From Candidatus Poribacteria bacterium (GTDB lineage Bacteria; Poribacteria; WGA-4E; WGA-3G), in contig VXPE01000022.1 of the NCBI GenBank assembly GCA_009839745.1, positions 1 through 39,366 of the forward strand: DNA of 39,366 nucleotides, in the 5' to 3' direction. Position 1 is the first letter of the stretch. Each line of letters opens with the position of its first letter. The notes beneath the pieces were generated by a model. That model ran no database searches. It worked only from the letters and a program-made list of their open reading frames with translations, and had not been told where the DNA came from. The translations under genes were made by a program, and so were the position numbers. Below, piece by piece: positions 32,262 through 39,366 of this stretch.

Positions 32262-33290
32262 ATGCGCCACAGATACATCTTCTGCGTCCTGATACTCGTC
32301 GCACTTTTCATCGGCAATAGCGATGGACAGAAGAAACAACTCAATGTCTTTACATGGGCGGGTTACGTCAGTGACGACATCCGCGAGGGATTTGAAAAGG
32401 AATACGGGGTGAATGTCCTCATTGATACTTATGCGAGCAACGAGGATCTCCTTGCCAAGTTGTTAGCAGGTGCAACGGGATACGACATCATTATGCCATC
32501 CGACTATATGGTGTCGATCTTAATCAAACAAAACCTGTTAGCTGAACTAAACCGCGACAACATCCCTAACTTCCAGAATATTAGTCCGCTGTTCCTCGGC
32601 AAATACTTCGATGCCGAAAACCGATATTCTATTCCTTACACATTCGGCACTGCGGGGATCGCCTATGATTCGTCCGTCGTCACACCGGCACCCGACAGTT
32701 GGACAGTGCTTTGGGACACGCAATACAAGAACCAATTCAGCATGTTAGACGACCAACGCGAGACCATCGGTGCTGCGCTAAAAATGCTCGGATACAGCCT
32801 CAACACCACCGATCCAAATGAAATTAAAGCGGCGAAAGAGAAACTTATCGCCCAGAAACCGATCGTGAAACAGTATAAAAGCGAGGCAGAAGAACTCCTT
32901 ATTGCCGGGGACGTCGTCATGGCACACTGCTGGAGCGGCGATGCGTTCCGTGCGACCGAAACCCGTCCGACAATCCGATACGTCATCCCCAAAGAAGGGT
33001 CCAGTCAGTTTATAGACGCGGTCTGCATTCCGAAATCCGCACCGCATAAGGCACTCGCCGAGCAATTTCTCAATTATTTGCTCCGTCCCGAAGTGAATGC
33101 CAAGATTACCGCTTTCACGAAATACGGCACCTGTGTGCCTATGGCGAAAGAACACTTACCGGAACATCTACGGGAACACAAATTCATCTATCCGCCAGCA
33201 GAGGTTTTGGAATCCCTTGAATGGCTGAAAGATCCGGGGGATTTTACGAGGCACTACAACCGAGCATGGGAAGAGATTAAGGCAAAATAA
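32262..33290 (+). CDS. Polyamine-type (PotD/PotF-like) periplasmic binding protein
   Basis: A 342-residue protein with signal peptide (about 1-22, ending GNSDG). Family features are LNVFTWAGYVSDDIREGFEKEYGVNVLIDTYASNEDLLAKL at the start, GYDIIMPSDYMVSILIKQ, the hinge region IPYTFGTAGIAYD, and HCWSGDAFRA. Spermidine/putrescine binding proteins share these, including acidic and aromatic ligand residues. The transporter's permeases and ATPase are not in the window, so the protein is either an orphan or served from elsewhere. GGGAG lies 7 nt before the ATG. A sulfatase gene follows 14 nt after the stop, suggesting co-transcription. Confidence 0.87.
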   Translation: MRHRYIFCVLILVALFIGNSDGQKKQLNVFTWAGYVSDDIREGFEKEYGVNVLIDTYASNEDLLAKLLAGATGYDIIMPSDYMVSILIKQNLLAELNRDNIPNFQNISPLFLGKYFDAENRYSIPYTFGTAGIAYDSSVVTPAPDSWTVLWDTQYKNQFSMLDDQRETIGAALKMLGYSLNTTDPNEIKAAKEKLIAQKPIVKQYKSEAEELLIAGDVVMAHCWSGDAFRATETRPTIRYVIPKEGSSQFIDAVCIPKSAPHKALAEQFLNYLLRPEVNAKITAFTKYGTCVPMAKEHLPEHLREHKFIYPPAEVLESLEWLKDPGDFTRHYNRAWEEIKAK

Positions 33291-33304
33291 GGAGGAAAAA
33301 TTAA

Positions 33305-34702
33305 TTGCGTAGACCCAATATCCTATTCATCATGTCCGACGACCACGCTTCACACGCTATCAGCAGTTACGGGAGCCGGATTAACCAAACCCCGAATTTG
33401 GATCGTATCGCAGACGGCGGTATGATTCTCCAAAACTGTTTCTGCGTCAACTCTATATGCACGCCGAGCCGTGCGAACATTTTGACCGGTAAACACAGCC
33501 ATCTCAACGGTGTCAAGACGCTATCAGATCCCCTTGACGGTAGGATACCGAACGTCGCGAAGATGCTCCACGCGGACGGCTATCAGACGGCAATGGTAGG
33601 CAAATGGCATCTCGGTCACGGCGGTAACGCAGATCCGACAGGTTTCGACTACTGGAACGTCTTACCCGGACAAGGCCTCTATCACGATCCCGTGATGCTC
33701 GAACCCGACGGCGAGAAAACCCATAAAGGCTATACCACCGACATCATCACGGATTTCTCATTGGAATGGTTGCAGAATCGGGACAAAGAGCGACCGTTCT
33801 TTATGATGTGTCACCACAAAGCCCCCCACCGTCCGTGGGATTCCGATGAGAAGCATGCACACATGTTCGAGGACGAAGATGTTCCGATGCCGGACAACTT
33901 CTTCGACGATTACGAGAACCGCTCAAACGCAGCAAGGGATGCGAAAATGCGGGTCTTCGGTCACATGAGCGAAAGAGACCTCAAGATTGATACACTCGGT
34001 CCACCACCTGAAGGATTGTCGGAGGAAGAATTAGCAAACTGGCAGTATCAACGGTATATCAAGGAATATCTCCGTTGCGTCGCCTCCATCGACGATAATG
34101 TCGGACGGATGCTTGACTATCTCGATGCAGAAGGTATCGCAGACGACACGATCGTCATCTATACCTCCGATCAAGGCTTTTTCTTGGGCGACCACGGCTG
34201 GTATGACAAGCGGTTCATGTACGAAGAATCCTTACGGATGCCGTTCCTCGTCCGCTATGCGCGCGAGATTCAACCCGGCAGTTCATGCGACGCAATGGCA
34301 CTGAACATAGATTTCGCAGAGACTTGGCTCGACTATGCGGGACTCCCTATCCCAGAGGACATGCAGGGAACGAGTATGCGACCACTTCTCAATGGTGAAA
34401 CACCGGACGATTGGCGAACGTCAATGTATTATCGCTACTGGATGCACCTCACACACCATTATGTTCCCGCACACTACGGGATCCGAACAGATCGCTATAA
34501 ACTCATCTATTACTACGGCGAGGCACTCGGCACGACGGGTTCTATTGATGAACCGAAAGAACCCGAATGGGAACTCTTCGATCTTGAGAAGGATCCGAAC
34601 GAAATGTGCAGCGTCTACGACGATCCAGCGTATGCCGACATCGTCACCGAACTGACAGCAGAGTTATACCGACTCAAAGCAGAGGCTGGAGATGCAGAAT
34701 GA
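33305..34702 (+). CDS. Type I sulfatase (arylsulfatase family)
   Basis: A 465-residue formylglycine sulfatase. The maturation motif is C52-T-P-S-R56 in NSICTPSRANILTGKHSHLNG, where the Cys is converted to formylglycine. Metal ligands include D12 and D13 of IMSDDHASHA and the pair in YTSDQGFFLGDHGWYDKRFMYEESLRMPF. No signal peptide is seen, so it may act in the cytoplasm, possibly on short sulfated sugars, unless exported otherwise. The initiation codon is TTG 33305, preceded by AAGGAGG; the reading frame starts RRPNILFIMSDD exactly where the family begins. The next gene is a mannonate-dehydratase-like protein. Confidence 0.94.
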   Translation: MRRPNILFIMSDDHASHAISSYGSRINQTPNLDRIADGGMILQNCFCVNSICTPSRANILTGKHSHLNGVKTLSDPLDGRIPNVAKMLHADGYQTAMVGKWHLGHGGNADPTGFDYWNVLPGQGLYHDPVMLEPDGEKTHKGYTTDIITDFSLEWLQNRDKERPFFMMCHHKAPHRPWDSDEKHAHMFEDEDVPMPDNFFDDYENRSNAARDAKMRVFGHMSERDLKIDTLGPPPEGLSEEELANWQYQRYIKEYLRCVASIDDNVGRMLDYLDAEGIADDTIVIYTSDQGFFLGDHGWYDKRFMYEESLRMPFLVRYAREIQPGSSCDAMALNIDFAETWLDYAGLPIPEDMQGTSMRPLLNGETPDDWRTSMYYRYWMHLTHHYVPAHYGIRTDRYKLIYYYGEALGTTGSIDEPKEPEWELFDLEKDPNEMCSVYDDPAYADIVTELTAELYRLKAEAGDAE

Positions 34703-34798
34703 TTTTAACTATTAACGCTGAGCTGCTGCGTCCGTTGTCCTTGCAGATGTCCAATTGTTAAGAAAGGATTTTAAACCTAAACCCCTTTCTTAACAATT
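34703..34798. repeat. Composite intergenic element, family 3 copy 2
   Basis: TTTTAACTATTAACGC starts at the sulfatase stop. GAGCTGCTGCGTCCGTTGTC and CTTGCAGAT follow, as in the copy at 3139. A perfect 15-bp inverted repeat comes next: AATTGTTAAGAAAGG (34753-34767) and CCTTTCTTAACAATT (34784-34798), 16-nt loop. It may act as a terminator; the TTTT after the second arm is short. Confidence 0.7.
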
Positions 34799-34876
34799 TT
34801 AGATACTTGTTCTCACTGCAAAACAAATGCAGGCAAGTCCCAAACATAACCTTTAAGAAACCAATGGAGGCAGAAA

Positions 34877-35896
34877 ATGGCAACGCAAACCCCATTACAA
34901 AACATTGCACCCGGTATGAAAGTCACGGCACAGATGTCACCGGAACCGAGCGAGGCAGATTTGCAGCTTGCCAAGCAGATGGATGTCGAATACGTCGTCC
35001 TCTGGACAAACGGCGAAAATGCAAATTACGACTATTTCATGAGTCGCCGTGAGATATTTGAGAACGCAGGACTCAAAATTTATGGGTTCGGCAACAGCGA
35101 TGTCCACAATCAGGACGGGATTGTGCTGAACTTAGAGAACCGCGACGCGAAGATCGAACAGTATAAACGATACATTCGCGACCTCGGTAGAGCAGGGATT
35201 CCGTATACAACCTACGCACACATGGGCAACGGCATCTGGAGCACCGAACGTGAGACAACCCGGGGAGGGGCAAGCGCGCGGGCATTTAACCTCGACGTAG
35301 CACAGGAAGGGCACTGGGGCGGTAAATTGTATCCGATGCCGCTTTCACACGGACGCGAATTCAGCGAGGACGAGATCTGGGACAACTACGCCTATTTCAT
35401 CAAGCAAGCTGCGCCCGTTGCAGAAGAAGCAGGCGTGATGATCGGTATCCACCCCGATGACCCACCCGCGGTGCATCTCGCAGGAATTCCGAGGTGTATC
35501 TTCAGCAGTTTTGAGGGTTATAAACGTGCCCTTGAAATCGCCGATAGTCCGAACGTCGGTATGTGTTTCTGTGTGGGTTGTTGGCTGGAGGGCGGTGAAC
35601 TCATGGGCAAAGATGTCATTGAATCCATCCGTTACTTCGGCGAGCGGAACAAAATCTTCAAAGTTCATTTCCGCAACGTCGATCAGCCACTTCCACATTT
35701 CGTTGAGACCTTCGTTGACAACGGTTATCAGGATATGTACCACGTCGCGAAAGTGCTCCGCGAGGTTAATTTCAACGGCGTGCTGATCCCCGACCATATC
35801 CCACAAATGGGCGATGACGGTCGCGTCGGCACAGCATATACGATCGCCTACATGAATGCACTCGTGAAACGAGCGAATGAGGAGGTCGCCGCGTGA
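34877..35896 (+). CDS. uxuA: Mannonate dehydratase (UxuA)-like TIM-barrel protein
   Basis: A 339-residue protein of the xylose-isomerase-like TIM-barrel group, closest in my reading to D-mannonate dehydratase, which turns D-mannonate into 2-keto-3-deoxygluconate in uronate breakdown. Motifs are MIGIHPDDPP (His and Asp near the metal), GMCFCVGCWLEGG, KIFKVHFRNV and LIPDHIPQMGDDG. UxuA proteins are normally 350-400 residues, so this is slightly short. GGAGG lies 7 nt before the ATG. The stop overlaps the next gene's GTG. With the sulfatase upstream it suggests catabolism of sulfated or uronate-containing glycans. It may be a related dehydratase or isomerase acting on another sugar acid. Confidence 0.78.
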   Translation: MATQTPLQNIAPGMKVTAQMSPEPSEADLQLAKQMDVEYVVLWTNGENANYDYFMSRREIFENAGLKIYGFGNSDVHNQDGIVLNLENRDAKIEQYKRYIRDLGRAGIPYTTYAHMGNGIWSTERETTRGGASARAFNLDVAQEGHWGGKLYPMPLSHGREFSEDEIWDNYAYFIKQAAPVAEEAGVMIGIHPDDPPAVHLAGIPRCIFSSFEGYKRALEIADSPNVGMCFCVGCWLEGGELMGKDVIESIRYFGERNKIFKVHFRNVDQPLPHFVETFVDNGYQDMYHVAKVLREVNFNGVLIPDHIPQMGDDGRVGTAYTIAYMNALVKRANEEVAA

Positions 35897-37215
35897 GGAT
35901 ATCCGCACGAGCCTTTTTACTCTTGCTTAGCTTTCCACTGACCGTGATGGCGGATTGGAGCGATTTTCTCGGTCCAGAACGAAACGGTAAATCGCAAGAG
36001 AAGATAGAGATCGCGCCATGGAGAAACACGGGTCCCCCGGTCGTTTGGCACAAGAAGATTGGGACCAGTTACGGGGCACCTACCATCTCAGACGGACGCC
36101 TGTTTATCTTCGCGCGTCATGGCGACATGGCGCGCCTCACCTGTATGGAAAGCAACACCGGGATCGAAATCTGGCGATTTGAATACCCGACAGACTACGA
36201 GGATATGTACGGATATAACAACGGGCCGCGGTCTTGTCCTGTCATTGACGGAGAACGCGTGTATATCTTCGGTGTTCAGGGAAAGTTGCACTGCCTGAAT
36301 GTTTCGGATGGAAACCTGTTATGGAAGGTGGATACGGCGGTCCGTTATAATGTGGTTCAAAATTTCTTCGGCACCGCCTCAACACCGATTGTTGAAGGCG
36401 ATTTACTCATCGCTCAAATTGGAGGTTCTCCACCGGGTACCCCGAAAGACGTTTGGGCATCAGATGGCAATCCACCCCCAAACGGCACGGGCATTGTCGC
36501 GTTCAACAAACAGACTGGGGATGCCGTTTACGAAATCAGTGACCAATTAGCGAGTTATGCCAGTCCTATCACAACAACAATTGATGGACGCCGTTGGGGA
36601 TTCATGTTTGCTCGTGGCGGGCTTGTCGGCTTTGAACCGATGACCGGTGAAATAGACTTCTACTACCCATGGCGCTGTCCGAAGATTGAATCCGTTAATG
36701 CTTCATGTCCAGTCGTTGCCGACGATCTCGTCTTTATCAGTGAATCCTACGAGGTAGGCAGTTCTGTCCTCCAAGTGTATCCGGGTGGCTACAAGGTTAT
36801 TTGGAAAGATCCACCGCGCCGCCGAAACCAAGCGATGCGGTTGCACTGGAACACCGCCATCCATCACGAAGGCTATCTCTACGGTAGTAGTAGTAGACAC
36901 ACCAGCGGTGCGGAACTCCGATGTGTAGAATTCAAGACCGGCAAAGTTGTGTGGGGACAACGCGTTGACGAACGCGCCTCGTTACTCTGGGTAAACGACT
37001 ACTTTATCTACCTCGGTGAATATGGACGGTTGATGCTGCTCAAATGCACCCCTGAAAAGATGGAGATCATTTCTGAAGCAGTTCCCAGAGACGAAAACGG
37101 GAGACAATTTATAGAATATCCTGCTTGGTCGGCACCGTCATTGTCAAATGGACTGTTATACATCCGAGGCAAAGACCGATTAGTCTGCCTTGACCTACGT
37201 TCAGAGACAAAGTGA
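35893..37215 (+). CDS. Exported PQQ-like beta-propeller protein
   Basis: A 440-residue protein with signal peptide (ending VMADW). It contains repeats of the PQQ-enzyme type (LTCMESNTGIEIWRFEYP, LHCLNVSDGNLLWKVDT, LVCLDLRSETK) and begins WSDFLGPERNGKS, like the outer-membrane or periplasmic PQQ-like propellers abundant in planctomycetes. It lacks the catalytic Asp, vicinal cysteines and Ca/Ln ligands of true quinoprotein dehydrogenases such as the one at 6674, so it is probably a binding or scaffold protein. GTG 35893 overlaps the stop of the preceding gene (GTGA), with GGAGG 8 nt upstream: tight translational coupling to the mannonate-dehydratase-like gene. Confidence 0.83.
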   Translation: MRISARAFLLLLSFPLTVMADWSDFLGPERNGKSQEKIEIAPWRNTGPPVVWHKKIGTSYGAPTISDGRLFIFARHGDMARLTCMESNTGIEIWRFEYPTDYEDMYGYNNGPRSCPVIDGERVYIFGVQGKLHCLNVSDGNLLWKVDTAVRYNVVQNFFGTASTPIVEGDLLIAQIGGSPPGTPKDVWASDGNPPPNGTGIVAFNKQTGDAVYEISDQLASYASPITTTIDGRRWGFMFARGGLVGFEPMTGEIDFYYPWRCPKIESVNASCPVVADDLVFISESYEVGSSVLQVYPGGYKVIWKDPPRRRNQAMRLHWNTAIHHEGYLYGSSSRHTSGAELRCVEFKTGKVVWGQRVDERASLLWVNDYFIYLGEYGRLMLLKCTPEKMEIISEAVPRDENGRQFIEYPAWSAPSLSNGLLYIRGKDRLVCLDLRSETK

Positions 37216-37243
37216 TTACACCTCGACCCATTGAAACCCTTGA

Positions 37244-38332
37244 TTACGGTTTCCACAACGTCGCCTCGATGAACCGCTCACCGTCCGGCTCCTCATCGAA
37301 ATAGTAGGCGGTCACTATCGTACCGTCAGGACGTTGAATTGTGCGGGGATACCCGATATCATGATCTCCACCCTTATCGCGTAAAACGATCTCTTCACCC
37401 CAAGTCTCACCCGCATCACTGCTCAATTTAGCACATATCCGATGCGGGGCATCCCGGTACCCGTAAATGAGGCACAGGCGTCCGTCGTGAAGATGGGTTA
37501 GCGTTGGTGGGTTTCCTCCGCTTCCCGTATTCTCTACAGGTCGGTTCATGTAATTCCACGTCTGTCCGTTATCATCTGAGGCGTAGAGGTCAATCCAGTT
37601 CTGCCGCTCTTCCCAGTCAGCATTCGTATTACCACTGCCTCCGCGGCACCGAACCGCCACCAGAATCTTTGAATCAGACAACCGAACACTCGCGGGCATA
37701 ATCGCGAATCCCTCTGGTTCGGGTCCGATCTGAGACAGCAACGAAAAGGATTCACCGCCGTCGGTTGTTTGCGCACAGAATATCAAACCTTCCTCACCAT
37801 CTGCTTTCGATGCGGTGAGGAACAGCAGACACTCGTCGGGACCTGAGATGAGGTAGTCTGTTCGAGCAGCGATACCGGTATAGTCGAACATCGGGAGTCG
37901 AAACGGACCTTTCCAACTCTGGCACCGGTCAAAAGAGGTGTAAAACCACGAGTACGCCCCTGCCCTTAACCCTGACCTGCTGCACATCATCGCGAAATCA
38001 GGGTGCGTAAAATCCACACGTGAGGGTGTCTCAAAAGAAGCCTCAGCTGTCAGCCGATGCTGTTCTTCCACGTGTTCATCTGCAGAAAGCGTCCCTCTTG
38101 CAGGTAAACGGCACGGTGTTTCCGAAACGTTCCAAGTCTCACCGCCATCAACACTGCGTGCCTGCATGCCCACAAACGGTTTATCGCGGTCGCGGCGGTG
38201 GAACCCTGCATCCGATTTATGATACCCCACCGTAAATCCGACAACGATCTCGTTATCCCATGCCCATATACCGTAATTCGCTGGCCAACCGGCGTATCGA
38301 CCTGGCTCTCGATAAATTGTAATCTGTCTCAT
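37244..38332 (-). CDS. Sialidase/BNR-repeat family propeller protein
   Basis: A protein of 362 residues from ATG 38332 (MRQITIYREPGRYAGWPANYG); an in-frame ATG at 38419 would add 29 residues without better ribosome-site support. Five Asp-boxes of the S-x-D-x-G-x-T-W type are visible: ARSVDGGETW, TSFDRCQSW, QTTDGGESF, ASDDNGQTW and LSSDAGETW. These mark six-bladed sialidase-like propellers. GYPRTIQRPDGTIVTAYYFDE near the end is typical of this group. No signal peptide is seen. Many such proteins in this type of genome act on glycans other than sialic acid, so the substrate is open. It faces the sulfatase/uronate operon tail to tail. Confidence 0.85.
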   Translation of the reverse strand: MRQITIYREPGRYAGWPANYGIWAWDNEIVVGFTVGYHKSDAGFHRRDRDKPFVGMQARSVDGGETWNVSETPCRLPARGTLSADEHVEEQHRLTAEASFETPSRVDFTHPDFAMMCSRSGLRAGAYSWFYTSFDRCQSWKGPFRLPMFDYTGIAARTDYLISGPDECLLFLTASKADGEEGLIFCAQTTDGGESFSLLSQIGPEPEGFAIMPASVRLSDSKILVAVRCRGGSGNTNADWEERQNWIDLYASDDNGQTWNYMNRPVENTGSGGNPPTLTHLHDGRLCLIYGYRDAPHRICAKLSSDAGETWGEEIVLRDKGGDHDIGYPRTIQRPDGTIVTAYYFDEEPDGERFIEATLWKP

Positions 38333-38453
38333 GCTTGTCTTTATTCTCCCATCTTGGTGATATAGATTTGCAAAATATGCCTCAAAGAATTCACAGAATA
38401 TTTGCTTAAACCTATTCAATTAACGTGAGTTTGATAAATAATTGTGCAATTTT

Positions 38454-38482
38454 TTGTAGAAAGAGAACCCTTTTGGTATAAT
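38454..38482 (+). promoter_or_regulatory. Candidate promoter TTGTAG-17-TATAAT inside a palindromic segment
   Basis: TTGTAG (38454-38459) and TATAAT (38477-38482), 17 nt apart, point into the convergent small membrane-protein gene. It would drive a 29-residue ORF or an antisense RNA. Confidence 0.45.
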
Positions 38483-38519
38483 GAAGGTATCCGATATCTT
38501 CAAACCAAAGGAGTTCTCT
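38462..38519. repeat. Large imperfect hairpin downstream of the small membrane-protein gene
   Basis: The arms are AGAGAAC/GTTCTCT (38462-38468, 38513-38519), CTTTTGG/CCAAAGG (38470-38476, 38505-38511, with one G-T pair) and GAAGGTATC/GATATCTTC (38483-38491, 38493-38501, one mismatch). It covers the last codons of the minus-strand gene and could end its transcript. Confidence 0.6.
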
Positions 38520-38826
38520 GATGGGTATTGTACCACTTTTCTGCGAAATACACGACTTTTTTATGATGTCCGAGCATGTACGCAGACAAGTTATCGTTGT
38601 CGTCCTTTAGACGATCTATAATGTCTTTGTCATCTAACGTCGCTATGAGCCTTGCGAGCAAACTACTTGCTATTCTTTTCGCTCTAACCTCGCTATTAAG
38701 GGCATCGACCTTCTTTTGAGCTTCATCAACCTTTGCCTCAAAGTTCTCACACGCATACACAGCAACAACGACGGTAAGGACAGCGACGAGCAGAACAATC
38801 GCGAAAATGCGAAGATGTTCCATCAT
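38500..38826 (-). CDS. Small single-pass membrane protein with coiled coil
   Basis: I do not recognise a family. The 108 residues start MMEHLRIFAIVLLVAVLTVVVAVYACENF, one transmembrane helix at about 5-25 with a cysteine at its outer edge. A heptad-rich segment follows (FEAKVDEAQKKVDALNSEVRAKRI), then a polar, basic tail. AAAGGAGG lies 6 nt before the ATG, so translation is likely. The gene begins 11 nt after the stop of an acidic protein on the same strand, forming an operon. The general pattern resembles small anchors or spanin-like and adaptor proteins, but no function can be given. Confidence 0.7.
   Translation of the reverse strand: MMEHLRIFAIVLLVAVLTVVVAVYACENFEAKVDEAQKKVDALNSEVRAKRIASSLLARLIATLDDKDIIDRLKDDNDNLSAYMLGHHKKVVYFAEKWYNTHQRTPLV
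38521..38610 (+). CDS. Possible 29-residue peptide ORF antisense to the membrane-protein gene
   Basis: The ATG at 38521 is preceded by AAAGGAG (7-nt spacing) and by a TTGTAG-17-TATAAT promoter 39 nt upstream. It encodes MGIVPLFCEIHDFFMM and on to a TAG. It lies wholly opposite the 3' end of the minus-strand gene, so the promoter and ribosome-site matches could be chance. Confidence 0.22.
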   Translation: MGIVPLFCEIHDFFMMSEHVRRQVIVVVL

Positions 38827-38837
38827 GGCATCCTCCT

Positions 38838-39366
38838 TTAGTGCGTATGCCGACGCTTCGGCTCAACGGGTTTTTCTTGTTTAAATTCATCATACCTTTT
38901 ATAGGCAGCCGCTTCTCTTTTATCCCAATCTTCGAGTTCGGCGACAAGGGAAGCCTTTTCCGCATCACTCATATTCTCAAGAAACGCCATGCGTTCCTCT
39001 TGGGACATATTGAGATACAAGTCGTCGAAAAATTCATCTTGATCTTTCAAGACTTTTTTCCATTCTTCATAACGTTTGTCAGATTCCGCACTCCACTTTT
39101 TGTATCCCACCCACCACTTTGTATGCCGGTCAGCATCTTCCCAGACTGCCTCGTAGTCTTGGCAGTCGGGATATTTCTGCTGATGCCGTATGACTTGGTT
39201 TCTTCGCACGCGTTCATAGGTGGCGAGTTCTTCGTCTGTGAAATCCGCTAGATCGGGATCGACGATCTCCTCGAAGGAACCATCTTCAAATGGAACTTCC
39301 TCTGCTATGACGGGTTCATGCGGTTCAGCGTGCCACTCTTCGCCGTGCCAGTGTCCGCTCTCGTAG
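38838..39366 (-). CDS. Acidic, charged hypothetical protein, N-terminus beyond the right edge
   Basis: The frame is open from the right edge to the stop at 38838, giving 175 or more residues. The visible start is rich in His and acid residues (GHWHGEEWHAEPHEPVIAEE). A long charged helical region with many Trp, Tyr, Lys and Glu follows (WWVGYKKWSAESDKRYEEWKKVL), then NMSQEERMAFLENMSDAEKASLVAELEDWDK. An internal GTG at 39209 is possible as a start, but the coding character continues upstream, so I treat the gene as cut by the window end. The helical EEW/WDK character suggests a coiled-coil or low-complexity protein. No known domain is recognised. It heads an operon with the small membrane protein. 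Confidence 0.65.
   Translation of the reverse strand, partial: YESGHWHGEEWHAEPHEPVIAEEVPFEDGSFEEIVDPDLADFTDEELATYERVRRNQVIRHQQKYPDCQDYEAVWEDADRHTKWWVGYKKWSAESDKRYEEWKKVLKDQDEFFDDLYLNMSQEERMAFLENMSDAEKASLVAELEDWDKREAAAYKRYDEFKQEKPVEPKRRHTH

Noticed and set aside
35893-37215. PQQ-like propeller considered as a second quinoprotein dehydrogenase
   Set aside because: It has no catalytic Asp motif, vicinal cysteines or metal ligands like those in the enzyme at 6674, and no cytochrome partner.
38841-39251. 136-codon plus-strand frame opposite the right-edge gene
   Set aside because: It is rich in Phe/Ile because it is antisense to Lys/Glu/Asp-rich helices. The minus strand has the operon and a Shine-Dalgarno for the following gene.

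Overview
The window looks like chromosomal DNA of a free-living or host-associated Gram-negative-type bacterium with a large, gene-sparse genome. Signal peptides, a lipobox, periplasmic binding proteins and c-type cytochromes are all present. The gene mix (sulfatase, phytanoyl-CoA-dioxygenase-like protein, Gfo/Idh/MocA oxidoreductase, planctomycete-type heme domain, PQQ-like propellers, DapL lysine route) together with abundant short intergenic repeats is what I would expect of the Planctomycetes/Poribacteria neighbourhood. Candidatus Poribacteria is my best guess. This is an inference; no rRNA is present to prove it.

Layout. 1-238 (-): start of a transposase running off the left edge. 345-20807 (+): lepA, lepB, selB, selC (tRNA-Sec), lipA; a three-gene operon for a XoxF-like PQQ alcohol dehydrogenase, its XoxJ-like binding protein and a diheme cytochrome c; two tandem dapB genes; a 14-repeat Ycf48-like lipoprotein; a PhyH-family protein; a DapL-type aminotransferase; and a 1290-residue propeller/SpoIIE phosphatase sensor. 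20932-25476 (-): a fused GHMP sugar kinase/nucleotidyltransferase and a membrane gluzincin with TPRs. 25734-29501 (+): pspA with an AAA+ ATPase (apparent AUA start), a small ORF, and a toxin-antitoxin pair. 29831-31419 (-): a Gfo/Idh/MocA oxidoreductase and a companion. 31702-37215 (+): rhodanese, PotD-like binding protein, sulfatase, mannonate-dehydratase-like protein and a secreted PQQ-like propeller. 37244-39366 (-): sialidase-like propeller, a small membrane/coiled-coil protein and an acidic protein running off the right edge.

Functional themes. Selenocysteine decoding is represented by selB next to selC. Periplasmic PQQ/cytochrome alcohol oxidation is represented by an operon whose dehydrogenase carries the extra Asp of lanthanide enzymes. 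Lysine/diaminopimelate synthesis has two DapB paralogues and DapL. Envelope stress is represented by PspA with an AAA+ partner, an arrangement like ESCRT-III/Vps4. The 32-38 kb region holds catabolic functions for sulfated or uronate-type glycans.

The most unusual signal is non-coding. An approximately 90-bp element recurs about ten times, on both strands. It starts with a small hairpin whose loop is conserved while its stem co-varies, and it ends in CCGCAAGGTAAATTAAAAA. That end either abuts a start codon, supplying the gene's leader, or overlaps the stop codon of a gene facing it. Two further palindromic intergenic families also end in TTTTTAAC-like borders next to genes.
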